This document shows, piece after piece, positions 33,197-40,854 of a stretch of DNA of 46,725 nucleotides; the first letter of the stretch is position 1, and the number at the start of each line of letters is the position of its first letter. Below the pieces are notes generated by a model. That model was given only the letters and a program-made list of their open reading frames with translations, was not told the origin of the DNA and did not search any database. The stretch is taken from contig CACGHY010000001.1 of the NCBI GenBank assembly GCA_902573085.1, positions 1 through 46,725 of the forward strand, written 5' to 3'. The position numbers were made by a program, and so were the translations under genes. The stretch comes from an uncultured Candidatus Poseidoniales archaeon (GTDB taxonomy: Archaea > Thermoplasmatota > Poseidoniia > Poseidoniales > Thalassarchaeaceae).

Positions 33197-34720
33197 ATGA
33201 CTGTGCCAGAAACTTCTAGGGCCAAGCGAGGTATCCCTCCAAAATCTGAATTCAACAAATGGTACCCAGCGATAGTCGAAATTGCTGATCTGGTGGATAA
33301 GAGATATCCCATAAAAGGGATGGATGTATGGAAGCCGTACGGACTAACCGCAATGAGTCTTATTGACTCACTTGCTAGAAGGGAGATGTCCAGGACAGGA
33401 CATCATGAGTATCGCTTCCCACTATTAGTTCCAGAGGATCTTTTAGACAAGGAAAACAAACTAGTCTCCATCTTGAAGGAAGCTCGCGAATCAGGCATCG
33501 ATCCGTCAGAACTGAGATTAGATGAAGAAGCATCCGGATTCAAGAAAGAAGTGTATTGGGTTACTCACGGAGGAGAGAATAAGCTAGAGATGCCAATGTT
33601 TCTCAGGCCGACTTCCGAGACTCCCATGTACACTATGTTCTCACTTTGGGTCAGAAGTCATGCTGATCTACCGTTAAAGACATTCCAAATCGTAAACACC
33701 TTCAGGTATGAGACAAAACAAACTCGCTCTTTCATCAGGGTAAGGGAGATTCACTTCTTCGAGGCACATACTGTGCATGCTGACCAAAAGGGTGCGGACG
33801 AACAGATAGAGGAAGATGCTGAGATGGTTCAGAACATATTGCACGATCTATGCCTGCCCTCCTTGGTTTCAAAGAGGCCAGTTTGGGATACCTTTCCAGG
33901 AGCATGGTACACAAAGGCCGCTGACGTTGTAATGCCCAATGGCAGGACACTCCAGGTAGCAACCTATCACCATTACAAGGACCAGTGGGCGAATTCATTC
34001 GACCTTTCTTATGAAGACCCAGAGGGGAACACACAGCCCTGCCATCAAACAACTTTCGGAATGTCAGAGAGACTTCTTGGTGCTGTGGTCGGCATGCATG
34101 GTGACGATAAGGGCCTAATCCTTCCTCCCTCTATAGCTCCTATCCAAGCAGTAGTTTTTCCGATAGCTGCACATGCAGACAGCAAGGTGGAACCGGCTGC
34201 AAAAGCACTGGCAGAACGCCTTTCCGCGGCTGGAATTAGGGTTGAACTAGATACTAGGGACGTTCGACCTGGTGTGAAACACTACGACTGGGAGATAAAG
34301 GGGGTGCCAATCAGAATAGAGCTGGGCCCTAGGGATTTGTCCGCAGGGCAGTTTGTCCTCACTCTGAGAACGGGATCCAAGTCTGAGATTAGTATAGATG
34401 AAGCCGAGAATTATGTATTGGAGTCACTTGAAGAATTGGCGGAGGATCTTCGTCAGAAGGCAAAATCTCTAGTTTCGGATAAAGTGAAGCCTTTCCCCTT
34501 CGATAATCTGGATTATTATAAACCCCAAGAATCTTCTATTGAAAGTGGGTTAGTATACGAGATAGCGTTTGAAGGAAATGACTCAGATGCAGAATTTTTA
34601 GAAAAGAAGACAGGTCTAACACTCCTAGGAGAATGCGACGATGATTTTTCCGAGGAAAGGAAGTGCATAGTGACGGGTGAGTCAACTTTCAAGCGATGCT
34701 TCATTGCTAGAATGTATTGA
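33197..34720 (+). CDS. proS: Prolyl-tRNA synthetase (archaeal/eukaryotic type)
   Basis: Charges tRNA-Pro. It is a class II synthetase of the ProS type 3 architecture: the N-terminal catalytic core has FNKWYPAIVEIADLVDKRYPIKGMDVWKPYG, motif 2 FRYETKQTRSFIRVREIHFFEAHT and motif 3 near TTFGMSERLLGAVVGMHGDDKG. Then comes the HGTP anticodon-binding domain (PIQAVVFPIA...), and a C-terminal zinc-binding/Tyr-ended domain with CDDDFSEERKC and a final Tyr (IARMY). It is 507 residues long. Its end overlaps the convergent membrane-protein gene by 39 bases. Confidence 0.96.
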   Translation: MTVPETSRAKRGIPPKSEFNKWYPAIVEIADLVDKRYPIKGMDVWKPYGLTAMSLIDSLARREMSRTGHHEYRFPLLVPEDLLDKENKLVSILKEARESGIDPSELRLDEEASGFKKEVYWVTHGGENKLEMPMFLRPTSETPMYTMFSLWVRSHADLPLKTFQIVNTFRYETKQTRSFIRVREIHFFEAHTVHADQKGADEQIEEDAEMVQNILHDLCLPSLVSKRPVWDTFPGAWYTKAADVVMPNGRTLQVATYHHYKDQWANSFDLSYEDPEGNTQPCHQTTFGMSERLLGAVVGMHGDDKGLILPPSIAPIQAVVFPIAAHADSKVEPAAKALAERLSAAGIRVELDTRDVRPGVKHYDWEIKGVPIRIELGPRDLSAGQFVLTLRTGSKSEISIDEAENYVLESLEELAEDLRQKAKSLVSDKVKPFPFDNLDYYKPQESSIESGLVYEIAFEGNDSDAEFLEKKTGLTLLGECDDDFSEERKCIVTGESTFKRCFIARMY

Positions 34721-35266
34721 TTTTTTCCTAGAGAATAAGCCGAACATTGTAATGATGAGGAAAGTTGAGAGTAACACAACGTCTGCGACAGAGTAGTCCA
34801 GAGGCTGAGTCCAAGCTTCGGGACTGTGAAGCCTATCCCAAGAGTACCCCTCTTCAATTATTAATTTGTAGTTAGCATTAGAAGGATTACAAATGTAGGG
34901 ATCATCAGCAAAACCTACCGAACAAAGTATGTACCCACCACCAATTACAACATTTATGCTTGTACCAATAAGGCCAAAAATACCAAAAAACAATGTCATT
35001 AGACGCATTTTTCCTCGGCTTGCCTTTTCTGTCTTTAGAGTTGGAATGCTAGGCATGAAGTCTGGAAGAGTTATATCGTTGGGCATCAATCCAACTCCGT
35101 CTTGGTTACCAGCGTCATCTACTTCTGGGGGCGATACTCCCATTTCTTCCAGAACCTCAGAGCCATAAATCCTCTCCGCCATTGAGTAAAGGTTGGCATC
35201 TCCCTCAATTTCGCTAGGATCGATTTCTCCTTCTAGGAGTCTCCTAACTGCGTCTGGTGAAGACAT
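34682..35266 (-). CDS. Two-helix membrane protein, unknown
   Basis: A 194-residue protein with an acidic soluble N-terminal part (about residues 1-85), a hydrophobic helix at about 90-115 (LMTLFFGIFGLIGTSINVVI), an exterior loop with two cysteines (CSVGFADDPYIC) that could form a disulfide, and a second helix at about 160-180. No family recognised. The last 39 bases overlap the proS 3' end in the opposite orientation. Confidence 0.6.
   Translation of the reverse strand: MSSPDAVRRLLEGEIDPSEIEGDANLYSMAERIYGSEVLEEMGVSPPEVDDAGNQDGVGLMPNDITLPDFMPSIPTLKTEKASRGKMRLMTLFFGIFGLIGTSINVVIGGGYILCSVGFADDPYICNPSNANYKLIIEEGYSWDRLHSPEAWTQPLDYSVADVVLLSTFLIITMFGLFSRKKSIHSSNEASLES
34721..34726 (+). terminator. 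Possible T-rich terminator after proS
   Basis: Six T residues follow the proS stop directly. Archaeal termination often uses such U-tracts without a hairpin. The tract lies inside the coding region of the convergent membrane-protein gene, which weakens the case. Confidence 0.3.
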
Positions 35267-35321
35267 CTAGCTGTATTGTCGAATAGTAGTCCCTATCAAA
35301 TGAACCCTAGAGCGAGCCTAT

Positions 35322-36272
35322 TCAGGGTCTGTTTTTGCGTTCCACAGATCTACGCGCAGCCTCACAAATGTCAGATTCCGTCAAACCCATCATTTCCATT
35401 AGCTCCATGGAACCTCCACTCTGTCCAAACATATCATTCACGCCTACCATCTCCAAAGGAATAAGGCGGTTTGTAGCAATCCACTCAGAAATAGCCCCAC
35501 CAAGGCCCCCAACCACGGAATGATCCTCTGCAGATACAAAACACCCACATCTCGCTGCAAGTTTTGAAATCAGATCCTCATCCAGAGGTTTGACAGTATG
35601 CATGTCTACTACAGTACACTCAATACCTTCAGCGGATAAAGTATCAGAAGCCGCCATAGCTTCTCCAACCATAACCCCACATGAGAAAATAGCTACATCT
35701 CCTCCCTCTCGTAATACCGATCCTTTGCCAATTCTCAATTTCTCACCGTCTTCATACATCCTAGGAACTTTGTTTCTGGTTGTCCTCATGTAAGAAGGGC
35801 CATTCAATTCAAGCAATTGAGTGGTTAACTCTTCAGCCGATATATCGTCACAGGGGTGAACCACAGTCATTTTCGGAATTGTTCTGTAGATAGCAAGATC
35901 CTCAATCGACTGCGCACTGCTGCCATCTGAACCTGTATGGATGCCACCATGACTGCCGCAAATATGCACAGGAAGGCCTGGGCGCGCAATTCCATTACGA
36001 ACTTGCTCGAAGGCCCTTTCAGTGAAAATGGCGAAAGTACTGGCAAACGGAATTTTCCCTGAAGACGCCATTCCAGCTGCAACAAGCATCATATTCTGCT
36101 CTGCAATACCCAATGAAATAGTTCTGTCTGGATGTAGGTCACGAAAGTGGCATGATTTAGTCGATTTACCCAGATCTGCTTCTATTACGACTACACGTGG
36201 ATCTTCTGCAATTCGCAGAAGCCCCTTGCCATACCCGTCCCTGGATGCACCTCCCGTAGAAGGCGCAGTCAT
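35322..36272 (-). CDS. Transketolase, C-terminal subunit
   Basis: Second half of a split transketolase: pyrimidine-binding domain plus C-terminal domain. It has the SLGIAEQNMMLVAAGMASSG segment, with the Glu that activates thiamine diphosphate, and GSHGGIHTGSDGSSAQSIED. The length of 316 residues is typical for the archaeal split enzyme. Its ATG overlaps the stop of the N-terminal subunit by four bases. In archaea this enzyme probably supplies pentose and erythrose phosphates; its product pool could also feed the sedoheptulose 7-phosphate used by the GmhA-like enzyme (inference). Confidence 0.93.
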   Translation of the reverse strand: MTAPSTGGASRDGYGKGLLRIAEDPRVVVIEADLGKSTKSCHFRDLHPDRTISLGIAEQNMMLVAAGMASSGKIPFASTFAIFTERAFEQVRNGIARPGLPVHICGSHGGIHTGSDGSSAQSIEDLAIYRTIPKMTVVHPCDDISAEELTTQLLELNGPSYMRTTRNKVPRMYEDGEKLRIGKGSVLREGGDVAIFSCGVMVGEAMAASDTLSAEGIECTVVDMHTVKPLDEDLISKLAARCGCFVSAEDHSVVGGLGGAISEWIATNRLIPLEMVGVNDMFGQSGGSMELMEMMGLTESDICEAARRSVERKNRP

Positions 36273-37096
36273 GCCAACTCCCCCAGTGCGATACGCAACT
36301 CTTCATCATCTGGGGCCTTTCCATGGAAGGATGGATTGTTTTCCATGAATGAAACACCATTTCCCTTGATAGTATTCGCCACGATAGCAACAGGCCCCCC
36401 ATCTTCTCTGTCAGCCCAATCTACTACATCAACCAAAGAAGTCATGTCATGGCCATCCACTTCCTTGACCTTCCAACCGAACGATCGAAACTTCTCCCCA
36501 ACATCTCCAATTTCCATTTGTACATCCACGAAGTCATCATTCTGAATCCTATTGCGATCTACAATTGCCCTAAGGTTGGACGCATTATGAAAACTAGCAG
36601 CCATAGCTGCTTCCCATATCTGACCCTCTTGGGTTTCTCCATCGCCCAACATGACCCAAATTTTCCTGCCACTTGAATCCATTTTAGCCGAAATAGCGCA
36701 TCCCAGCCCGAACGACAAACCCATCCCCAGACTCCCTGCCGAGAAATCCACCCCCCTGGTCCAATTCATGTCTACGTGGCCTTGGCAAACAGAACCAAGC
36801 GTCCTGAATCCCATGATATCGTCCTCATCAAGGACTCCCATCTGGTGTAAAATGGCATACATCGCAGGACTTGCGTGGCCTTTGCTCATGATGAATCTGT
36901 CACGATCTTCCCAATCCGGATTGCTTGTATCAAAGCGAAGACATGTACCATAAATCGCCACCATGCTGTCTATCGCCGAAAGAGCTCCTCCAGGATGTCC
37001 AGATTTGGCGGCATGTGTCATTTTAAGAATGTCAATCCTACATCTCCTAGCCATTTCCTCGAGTTCACTAACGTCTACCTCGGCTCCGTCTCCCAT
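36269..37096 (-). CDS. Transketolase, N-terminal subunit
   Basis: Thiamine-diphosphate-binding half of a split transketolase (275 aa). HAAKSGHPGGALSAID is the substrate-binding start, SKGHASPAMYAIL is conserved, and the ThDP motif is GDGETQEGQIWEAAM followed by the Asn-rich NRIQNDD. It is translated with the C-terminal subunit through an ATGA overlap, which suggests equal amounts. Divergent from mqnE. Confidence 0.94.
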   Translation of the reverse strand: MGDGAEVDVSELEEMARRCRIDILKMTHAAKSGHPGGALSAIDSMVAIYGTCLRFDTSNPDWEDRDRFIMSKGHASPAMYAILHQMGVLDEDDIMGFRTLGSVCQGHVDMNWTRGVDFSAGSLGMGLSFGLGCAISAKMDSSGRKIWVMLGDGETQEGQIWEAAMAASFHNASNLRAIVDRNRIQNDDFVDVQMEIGDVGEKFRSFGWKVKEVDGHDMTSLVDVVDWADREDGGPVAIVANTIKGNGVSFMENNPSFHGKAPDDEELRIALGELA

Positions 37097-37250
37097 GTGG
37101 GAAAGTGGAGCGTCAGGGCTATTGATGGTTTTCGATGAGTTTTTTGTTTAACCATTCAGCAGAGTGATTCAAATCATACCAGTAGTTCGCCCATTCGTGA
37201 ATTCGGACTTCTCGGGCTCTGAGCGCAATTGGCGTGAAGAACTATCAAGA

Positions 37251-38399
37251 ATGATAATCCCAATTTCAGTCAAAAATGATGTTTTACTGAACAAAACCCT
37301 TCAGAGTTTAATAAAACATGGAAGAGTTTCTTGTGATTTGGGAGAGGAATTGCATAACAAAGCCCCATTGCCCGGATTGACCGCACTAGCAATGATGATC
37401 AAAAGGTCAAGGTTTGGAGATAGTATATTCTTCAATGAAAACCTCCATGTCAATACAACGAATGTATGCACTCTTGCGTGTAGATTCTGTGCTTTCAGGA
37501 AGGGGCCAAGGCACAGTGACGCATATTCTCTTACTCCTGAAGAGTTCGTATCCAGAATAGAACCGTTCGAAGGAAAAATCGACGAGGTCCATGCAGTGGG
37601 CGGACTACACCCAGATTGGAATATAGATCACTATTCGGACATTTACCGAATCACCAAGAAGAGGTTCCCAGAAATCAGCATCAAGTCACTAACCGCAGTC
37701 GAAGTAAAGCATATTGCATCCAGATCTGGATTAGGTGTTTTGGAGACACTGACTATTCTGAGAGACTCAGGCCTAGACTCCCTGCCGGGTGGAGGAGCAG
37801 AGATTCTAGTAGATACGATCAGGGATCGTATTTGCATGGGTAAAGAGAAATCGGCCGAATACTTGGAGATACACGGCATTGCACACGAATTGGGCATCCC
37901 AACAAATTGCACGATGCTATTCGGAACCATTGAAACAAACCAAGATCGCGTCACTCATCTTAACAAACTGAGAGAACAGCAGGATGCCTCTGGGGGATTC
38001 CAGTGCTTTGTGCCCTATCCGTTCCTCGAGGACAACACAAGATTGCCAGAAGCACGACTTGCCTCTGGGGCAGAGGTGATCAGAATAATTTCTCTTTCAA
38101 GGATAATGCTTGACAATATCCCGCACATCAAGGCTTACAGGATGAATATTGGAGATCACCTTGCGACAATTGCAATCAACTCCGGAGCGGATGACATAGA
38201 CGGCACTGTCGGTCACGAGGAAATAATGCATGTCGCGGGTAGTACAACAAATTTGAATTACGACTCGTACAAACTGGGAAATCTGATCAAGTCTGCAGGT
38301 CAGAATCCTGTGAAGAGGGACTCCACATATACGCGTTTCGAGCCTTTCCAAATTAAACCCAAAAGAGAAGGCCACCTACTCCCGATAATAGGTCAGTGA
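37251..38399 (+). CDS. mqnE: Aminodeoxyfutalosine synthase (radical SAM)
   Basis: Radical SAM enzyme joining SAM and 3-enolpyruvylbenzoate in the futalosine route to menaquinone. The cluster motif is CTLACRFCAF (CxxxCxxC). MqnE-like features separate it from MqnC: GGLHPDWNIDHYSDI, LTAVEVKHIASRSGL, DSLPGGGAEIL, and TNCTMLFGTIETNQDRVTHL. The frame begins at a GTG (37164), but the ATG at 37251 gives 382 residues, close to the family length, and is preferred. mqnA follows four bases after its stop. Confidence 0.88.
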   Translation: MIIPISVKNDVLLNKTLQSLIKHGRVSCDLGEELHNKAPLPGLTALAMMIKRSRFGDSIFFNENLHVNTTNVCTLACRFCAFRKGPRHSDAYSLTPEEFVSRIEPFEGKIDEVHAVGGLHPDWNIDHYSDIYRITKKRFPEISIKSLTAVEVKHIASRSGLGVLETLTILRDSGLDSLPGGGAEILVDTIRDRICMGKEKSAEYLEIHGIAHELGIPTNCTMLFGTIETNQDRVTHLNKLREQQDASGGFQCFVPYPFLEDNTRLPEARLASGAEVIRIISLSRIMLDNIPHIKAYRMNIGDHLATIAINSGADDIDGTVGHEEIMHVAGSTTNLNYDSYKLGNLIKSAGQNPVKRDSTYTRFEPFQIKPKREGHLLPIIGQ

Positions 38400-38403
38400 A
38401 TCC

Positions 38404-39201
38404 ATGTCATGGGACGGAGTACTTGGCAGGGTTTCGTTCATCAACTGTGATCCAGTATTCCATGCGATTCCTGACGGCTGGCAGGTTCTCTCCGCACCTC
38501 CGTCTTGGTTAAGTGGACATCTTTTACGTAGAGACTGCATTACAGCTCCAATACCTACCGCCGATTATGCGTCCAATATGGATAAACTCAGCCTTATCAG
38601 AGATATAGGGATAGTTGGCCGTGAGTCTGTCGGCTCGGTGCTTCTATTCGGAAATAGGCCAATCGAGACTATGAGGGACATTGCATTGCCCTCAGACTCC
38701 TCGACATCCAATATGCTAATGAGATGGATACTCAAGCAGAGGGGACTCGATCCGAAATATGTCAAAATGGGCCCTGATATGGACCTGATGCTTGATGAAT
38801 GTGATGGGGCACTAATAATCGGAGATCGTGCAATAGCTGCTGCAATCAATAATCCCGACTTGGTTAGGATGGATCTGGGCAGAGAATGGGCAGAGGTAAC
38901 CGGACTGCCGATGGTCTTCGGGGTATTCGCAGCAAGGAAAGATTCCAACGGCCTTTCAATAAGCAGGGCAAGAGAATTGATGCTCAACAATTACAACATA
39001 TTCCTCGAACAAGAAAATGTAAGAGATATTGTAATTTCAAACGCTTCGAAAAAAGTCAACCTGTCCGTCGAAAGGGTGGGAGAATATTATGAGAATGAGG
39101 TCTCAAATATACTCAATCCAGAGTCAATCAAAGGCTTGAAATTCTTCCTTGAGGAAGTTTGTAAGGAAAAATCAGACCCGGACTGGTTCGACCACATTTA
39201 G
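38404..39201 (+). CDS. mqnA: Chorismate dehydratase, menaquinone biosynthesis
   Basis: Converts chorismate to 3-[(1-carboxyvinyl)oxy]benzoate, the first step of the futalosine pathway, making the substrate of the adjacent MqnE. It is a periplasmic-binding-protein-fold enzyme of the MqnA/MqnD family: an N-terminal VSFINCDPVFHAI, APPSWLSGHLLRRD, and DGALIIGDRAIAA with the following REWAEVTGLPMVFGVFAAR are characteristic. It is 265 residues long and begins four bases after mqnE, so the two are surely one transcript. Confidence 0.88.
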   Translation: MSWDGVLGRVSFINCDPVFHAIPDGWQVLSAPPSWLSGHLLRRDCITAPIPTADYASNMDKLSLIRDIGIVGRESVGSVLLFGNRPIETMRDIALPSDSSTSNMLMRWILKQRGLDPKYVKMGPDMDLMLDECDGALIIGDRAIAAAINNPDLVRMDLGREWAEVTGLPMVFGVFAARKDSNGLSISRARELMLNNYNIFLEQENVRDIVISNASKKVNLSVERVGEYYENEVSNILNPESIKGLKFFLEEVCKEKSDPDWFDHI

Positions 39202-39683
39202 TCCGTGTACTCAAGTTTCTTGCTGGATACCCAGTTTAGGAGATCTATGGCTACTTCACAGGATTCTGCTACAACCACCTCTTCGTCCGATGAGAACTTT
39301 TCCAGCGTACTCATGGCAACCCTGTTGCCAATAGCACCCAAGGCTTCCGCTGCCTCATGCCTAACCATCACATCTTCCTCCAGATCCTCCAACCTTTCTA
39401 TCAGGTAAGGGACCGCGTTATCGTCCTGCATTTGCCCTAAAACGTACGCAATCTCGTGCTTCAGTAATGCTGATCTGGACTCAAACGCGTCTGCCAGCGA
39501 GTCAACGGCGGGCTTACCTCCGATATTCCTCAAGGCGAATAGAGCCCTCATCCTCTGAAACATCTTCTCCTGCTCGTCGCACAAGGTTTCGCGTAGTTTC
39601 TCAACGGTTTGGTCGTTGCTAGCAGGTGGGGCCGGATCAACTGATCCAAACTCGCTAACCTCGGGCTTATCATTCATGCTCAT
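39198..39683 (-). CDS. Half-size deoxyhypusine hydroxylase-like HEAT-repeat protein
   Basis: A 161-residue HEAT-repeat protein strongly resembling the C-terminal half of eukaryotic deoxyhypusine hydroxylase (DOHH), the di-iron enzyme that finishes hypusine on eIF5A. Seen: the SVDPAPP linker found between the two DOHH halves, RALFALRNIGG, and two His-Glu iron-ligand motifs in SALLKHEIAYVLGQMQ (76-77) and VMVRHEAAEALGAI (109-110). The motif spacing is 33, as in human DOHH. SCEVAID and a final EYTD follow. Full DOHH is about 300 residues with four HE motifs; here two imply a homodimer if active. ATG 39683 is used; ATG 39677 is possible. It overlaps the mqnD 3' end by 14 bases. A generic PBS-lyase HEAT protein is the alternative. 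Confidence 0.82.
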   Translation of the reverse strand: MSMNDKPEVSEFGSVDPAPPASNDQTVEKLRETLCDEQEKMFQRMRALFALRNIGGKPAVDSLADAFESRSALLKHEIAYVLGQMQDDNAVPYLIERLEDLEEDVMVRHEAAEALGAIGNRVAMSTLEKFSSDEEVVVAESCEVAIDLLNWVSSKKLEYTD

Positions 39684-40521
39684 CAGCTCCAATGAACTTC
39701 AGACCACTAGCATCGAAATCACTCCTGACTAGGCCAAGTTCCACTCCCCTCTCCAGAAACATTCTAACTGCATTGCGGCCATCTTTACCATAGTCTATTG
39801 TACGTTTATTTACGTACATCCTTACAAATTCTTCGTTGGTATCCTTATCTATACCCCTTCCCCACTTAATTGCGTCTTTTAGCGCATCCCCGGGATTCTC
39901 AAGCGAGAATTCAATACTTCTTTTGATATCGTCACAAATTTGTTCACACACAGATTCTCCTAGGTCCTTCCTTACTATATTCCCACCTAATGGGAGTGGA
40001 AGCCCAGTCTTCTCGTTCCACCAAATTCCTAAATCTAAAACCATGAAAGCTCCTTCATCAGACCACGTTAACTGGCCCTCGTGAATGATTACCCCAGAGT
40101 CATATTCCCCACTCAATACCCCTGGAAGTATTTCGTCAAAGGGTACCTCCAGCACATCTACTCTCCCCAATGCCAGAAGAAGAGCGAGATATGAACTCGT
40201 GCTCCTTCCCGGCACTGCAATAACTGAACTTTTTGCTTCTTCAACACTCATTTCCTTTTTTGAAATTAAGATTGGCCCATACCCCTCACCCATAGAGGCT
40301 CCACAGTTCATTAGATAGTAAAAATCAGATATTTTTGGGTAGGAGTGAATGCTTACGGCGGAGACTTCGAAAGTGCCCAGCTCGGCCTCTCTATTCAGTG
40401 TGTCAATATCTACCAAGACGTGCTCATACCTTCTGTTACCCGTGTCAATTGCCCCATTTGTCAATGCATGGAACATGAAAGCATCATCGGGATCCGGGGA
40501 ATGCCCTATTCTGATGGTCAC
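39670..40521 (-). CDS. mqnD: 1,4-dihydroxy-6-naphthoate synthase, menaquinone biosynthesis
   Basis: Converts cyclic dehypoxanthinyl futalosine to 1,4-dihydroxy-6-naphthoate. The N-terminus IRIGHSPDPDDAFMFHAL matches the MqnD start (SPxPNDTFxFHAL), with GTFEVSAVSIHSYP, GEGYGPILIS and HEGQLTW conserved. The frame runs to 40662, but most of that extension lacks homology. The GTG at 40521 (283 aa) lies about 32 bases from the TATA-like CTTAATTAC (40549-40557) and starts just before the conserved region; GTG 40536 is another candidate. It is not next to mqnA but faces it, with the DOHH-like gene between. mqnB and mqnC are not in the window. Confidence 0.88.
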   Translation of the reverse strand: MTIRIGHSPDPDDAFMFHALTNGAIDTGNRRYEHVLVDIDTLNREAELGTFEVSAVSIHSYPKISDFYYLMNCGASMGEGYGPILISKKEMSVEEAKSSVIAVPGRSTSSYLALLLALGRVDVLEVPFDEILPGVLSGEYDSGVIIHEGQLTWSDEGAFMVLDLGIWWNEKTGLPLPLGGNIVRKDLGESVCEQICDDIKRSIEFSLENPGDALKDAIKWGRGIDKDTNEEFVRMYVNKRTIDYGKDGRNAVRMFLERGVELGLVRSDFDASGLKFIGADEHE

Positions 40522-40548
40522 TGTGTCTTCGTTCACGTTCCATGGGTT

Positions 40549-40557
40549 GTAATTAAG
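40549..40557 (-). promoter_or_regulatory. TATA-like box for mqnD
   Basis: CTTAATTAC on the minus strand is centred 32 bases upstream of GTG 40521. This is the spacing expected of a leaderless or nearly leaderless archaeal gene. Confidence 0.4.
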
Positions 40558-40588
40558 TTGAAATGCGTTTTGATTCACATTTCTCCGC

Positions 40589-40597
40589 GATATAATG
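40589..40597 (+). promoter_or_regulatory. TATA-like box for the small gene at 40624
   Basis: GATATAATG is centred about 30 bases upstream of ATG 40624, consistent with a leaderless transcript. It supports choosing that ATG over upstream in-frame codons. Confidence 0.4.
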
Positions 40598-40623
40598 AAA
40601 TGGTTTACATCACAGGGGCGGTT

Positions 40624-40818
40624 ATGCCTGATCCATCTAAGCTTACAACTGCCTCTGGACAACTTGGTCCTGTGTGCGCAATTACTGGAAAGGCCCTGAA
40701 GTTCTCTGAAGCGATCGTTCTCGACGATGAGTATGTTTGCTGGGAAGCCTATATCGAAGCAACTGGAGCCTCGCCATCAACAGATGGCAAGGAAGTTGGC
40801 GGACTTAAACTAGGCTAA
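40624..40818 (+). CDS. Small protein of unknown function (64 aa)
   Basis: A short soluble protein starting MPDPSKLTTASGQLGPVC and ending GGLKLG, with two cysteines (CAITGKAL and YVCWEAY) that do not form a standard zinc ribbon. The in-frame extension back to 40345 lies antisense to mqnD and is judged a shadow; ATG 40600 is a second possible start. It is divergent from mqnD and lies 36 bases ahead of the primase gene. No family recognised. Confidence 0.6.
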   Translation: MPDPSKLTTASGQLGPVCAITGKALKFSEAIVLDDEYVCWEAYIEATGASPSTDGKEVGGLKLG

Positions 40819-40854
40819 TTGAAAACTTATGTCCCTAGTCCCTTCTTTCACTCC

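Noticed and set aside
37251-38399. Radical SAM protein as MqnC or CofH/CofG
   Set aside because: The GGLHP, TAVEVKHIA and TNCTMLFGTIE segments match MqnE, and the gene is adjacent to mqnA.
40345-40623. Upstream extension of the small gene at 40624
   Set aside because: It lies antisense to the conserved N-terminal part of mqnD, and a TATA-like box is placed for ATG 40624.
40522-40662. 47-residue N-terminal extension of mqnD
   Set aside because: No resemblance to MqnD; conserved residues begin right after GTG 40521, which has a TATA-like box at leaderless spacing.
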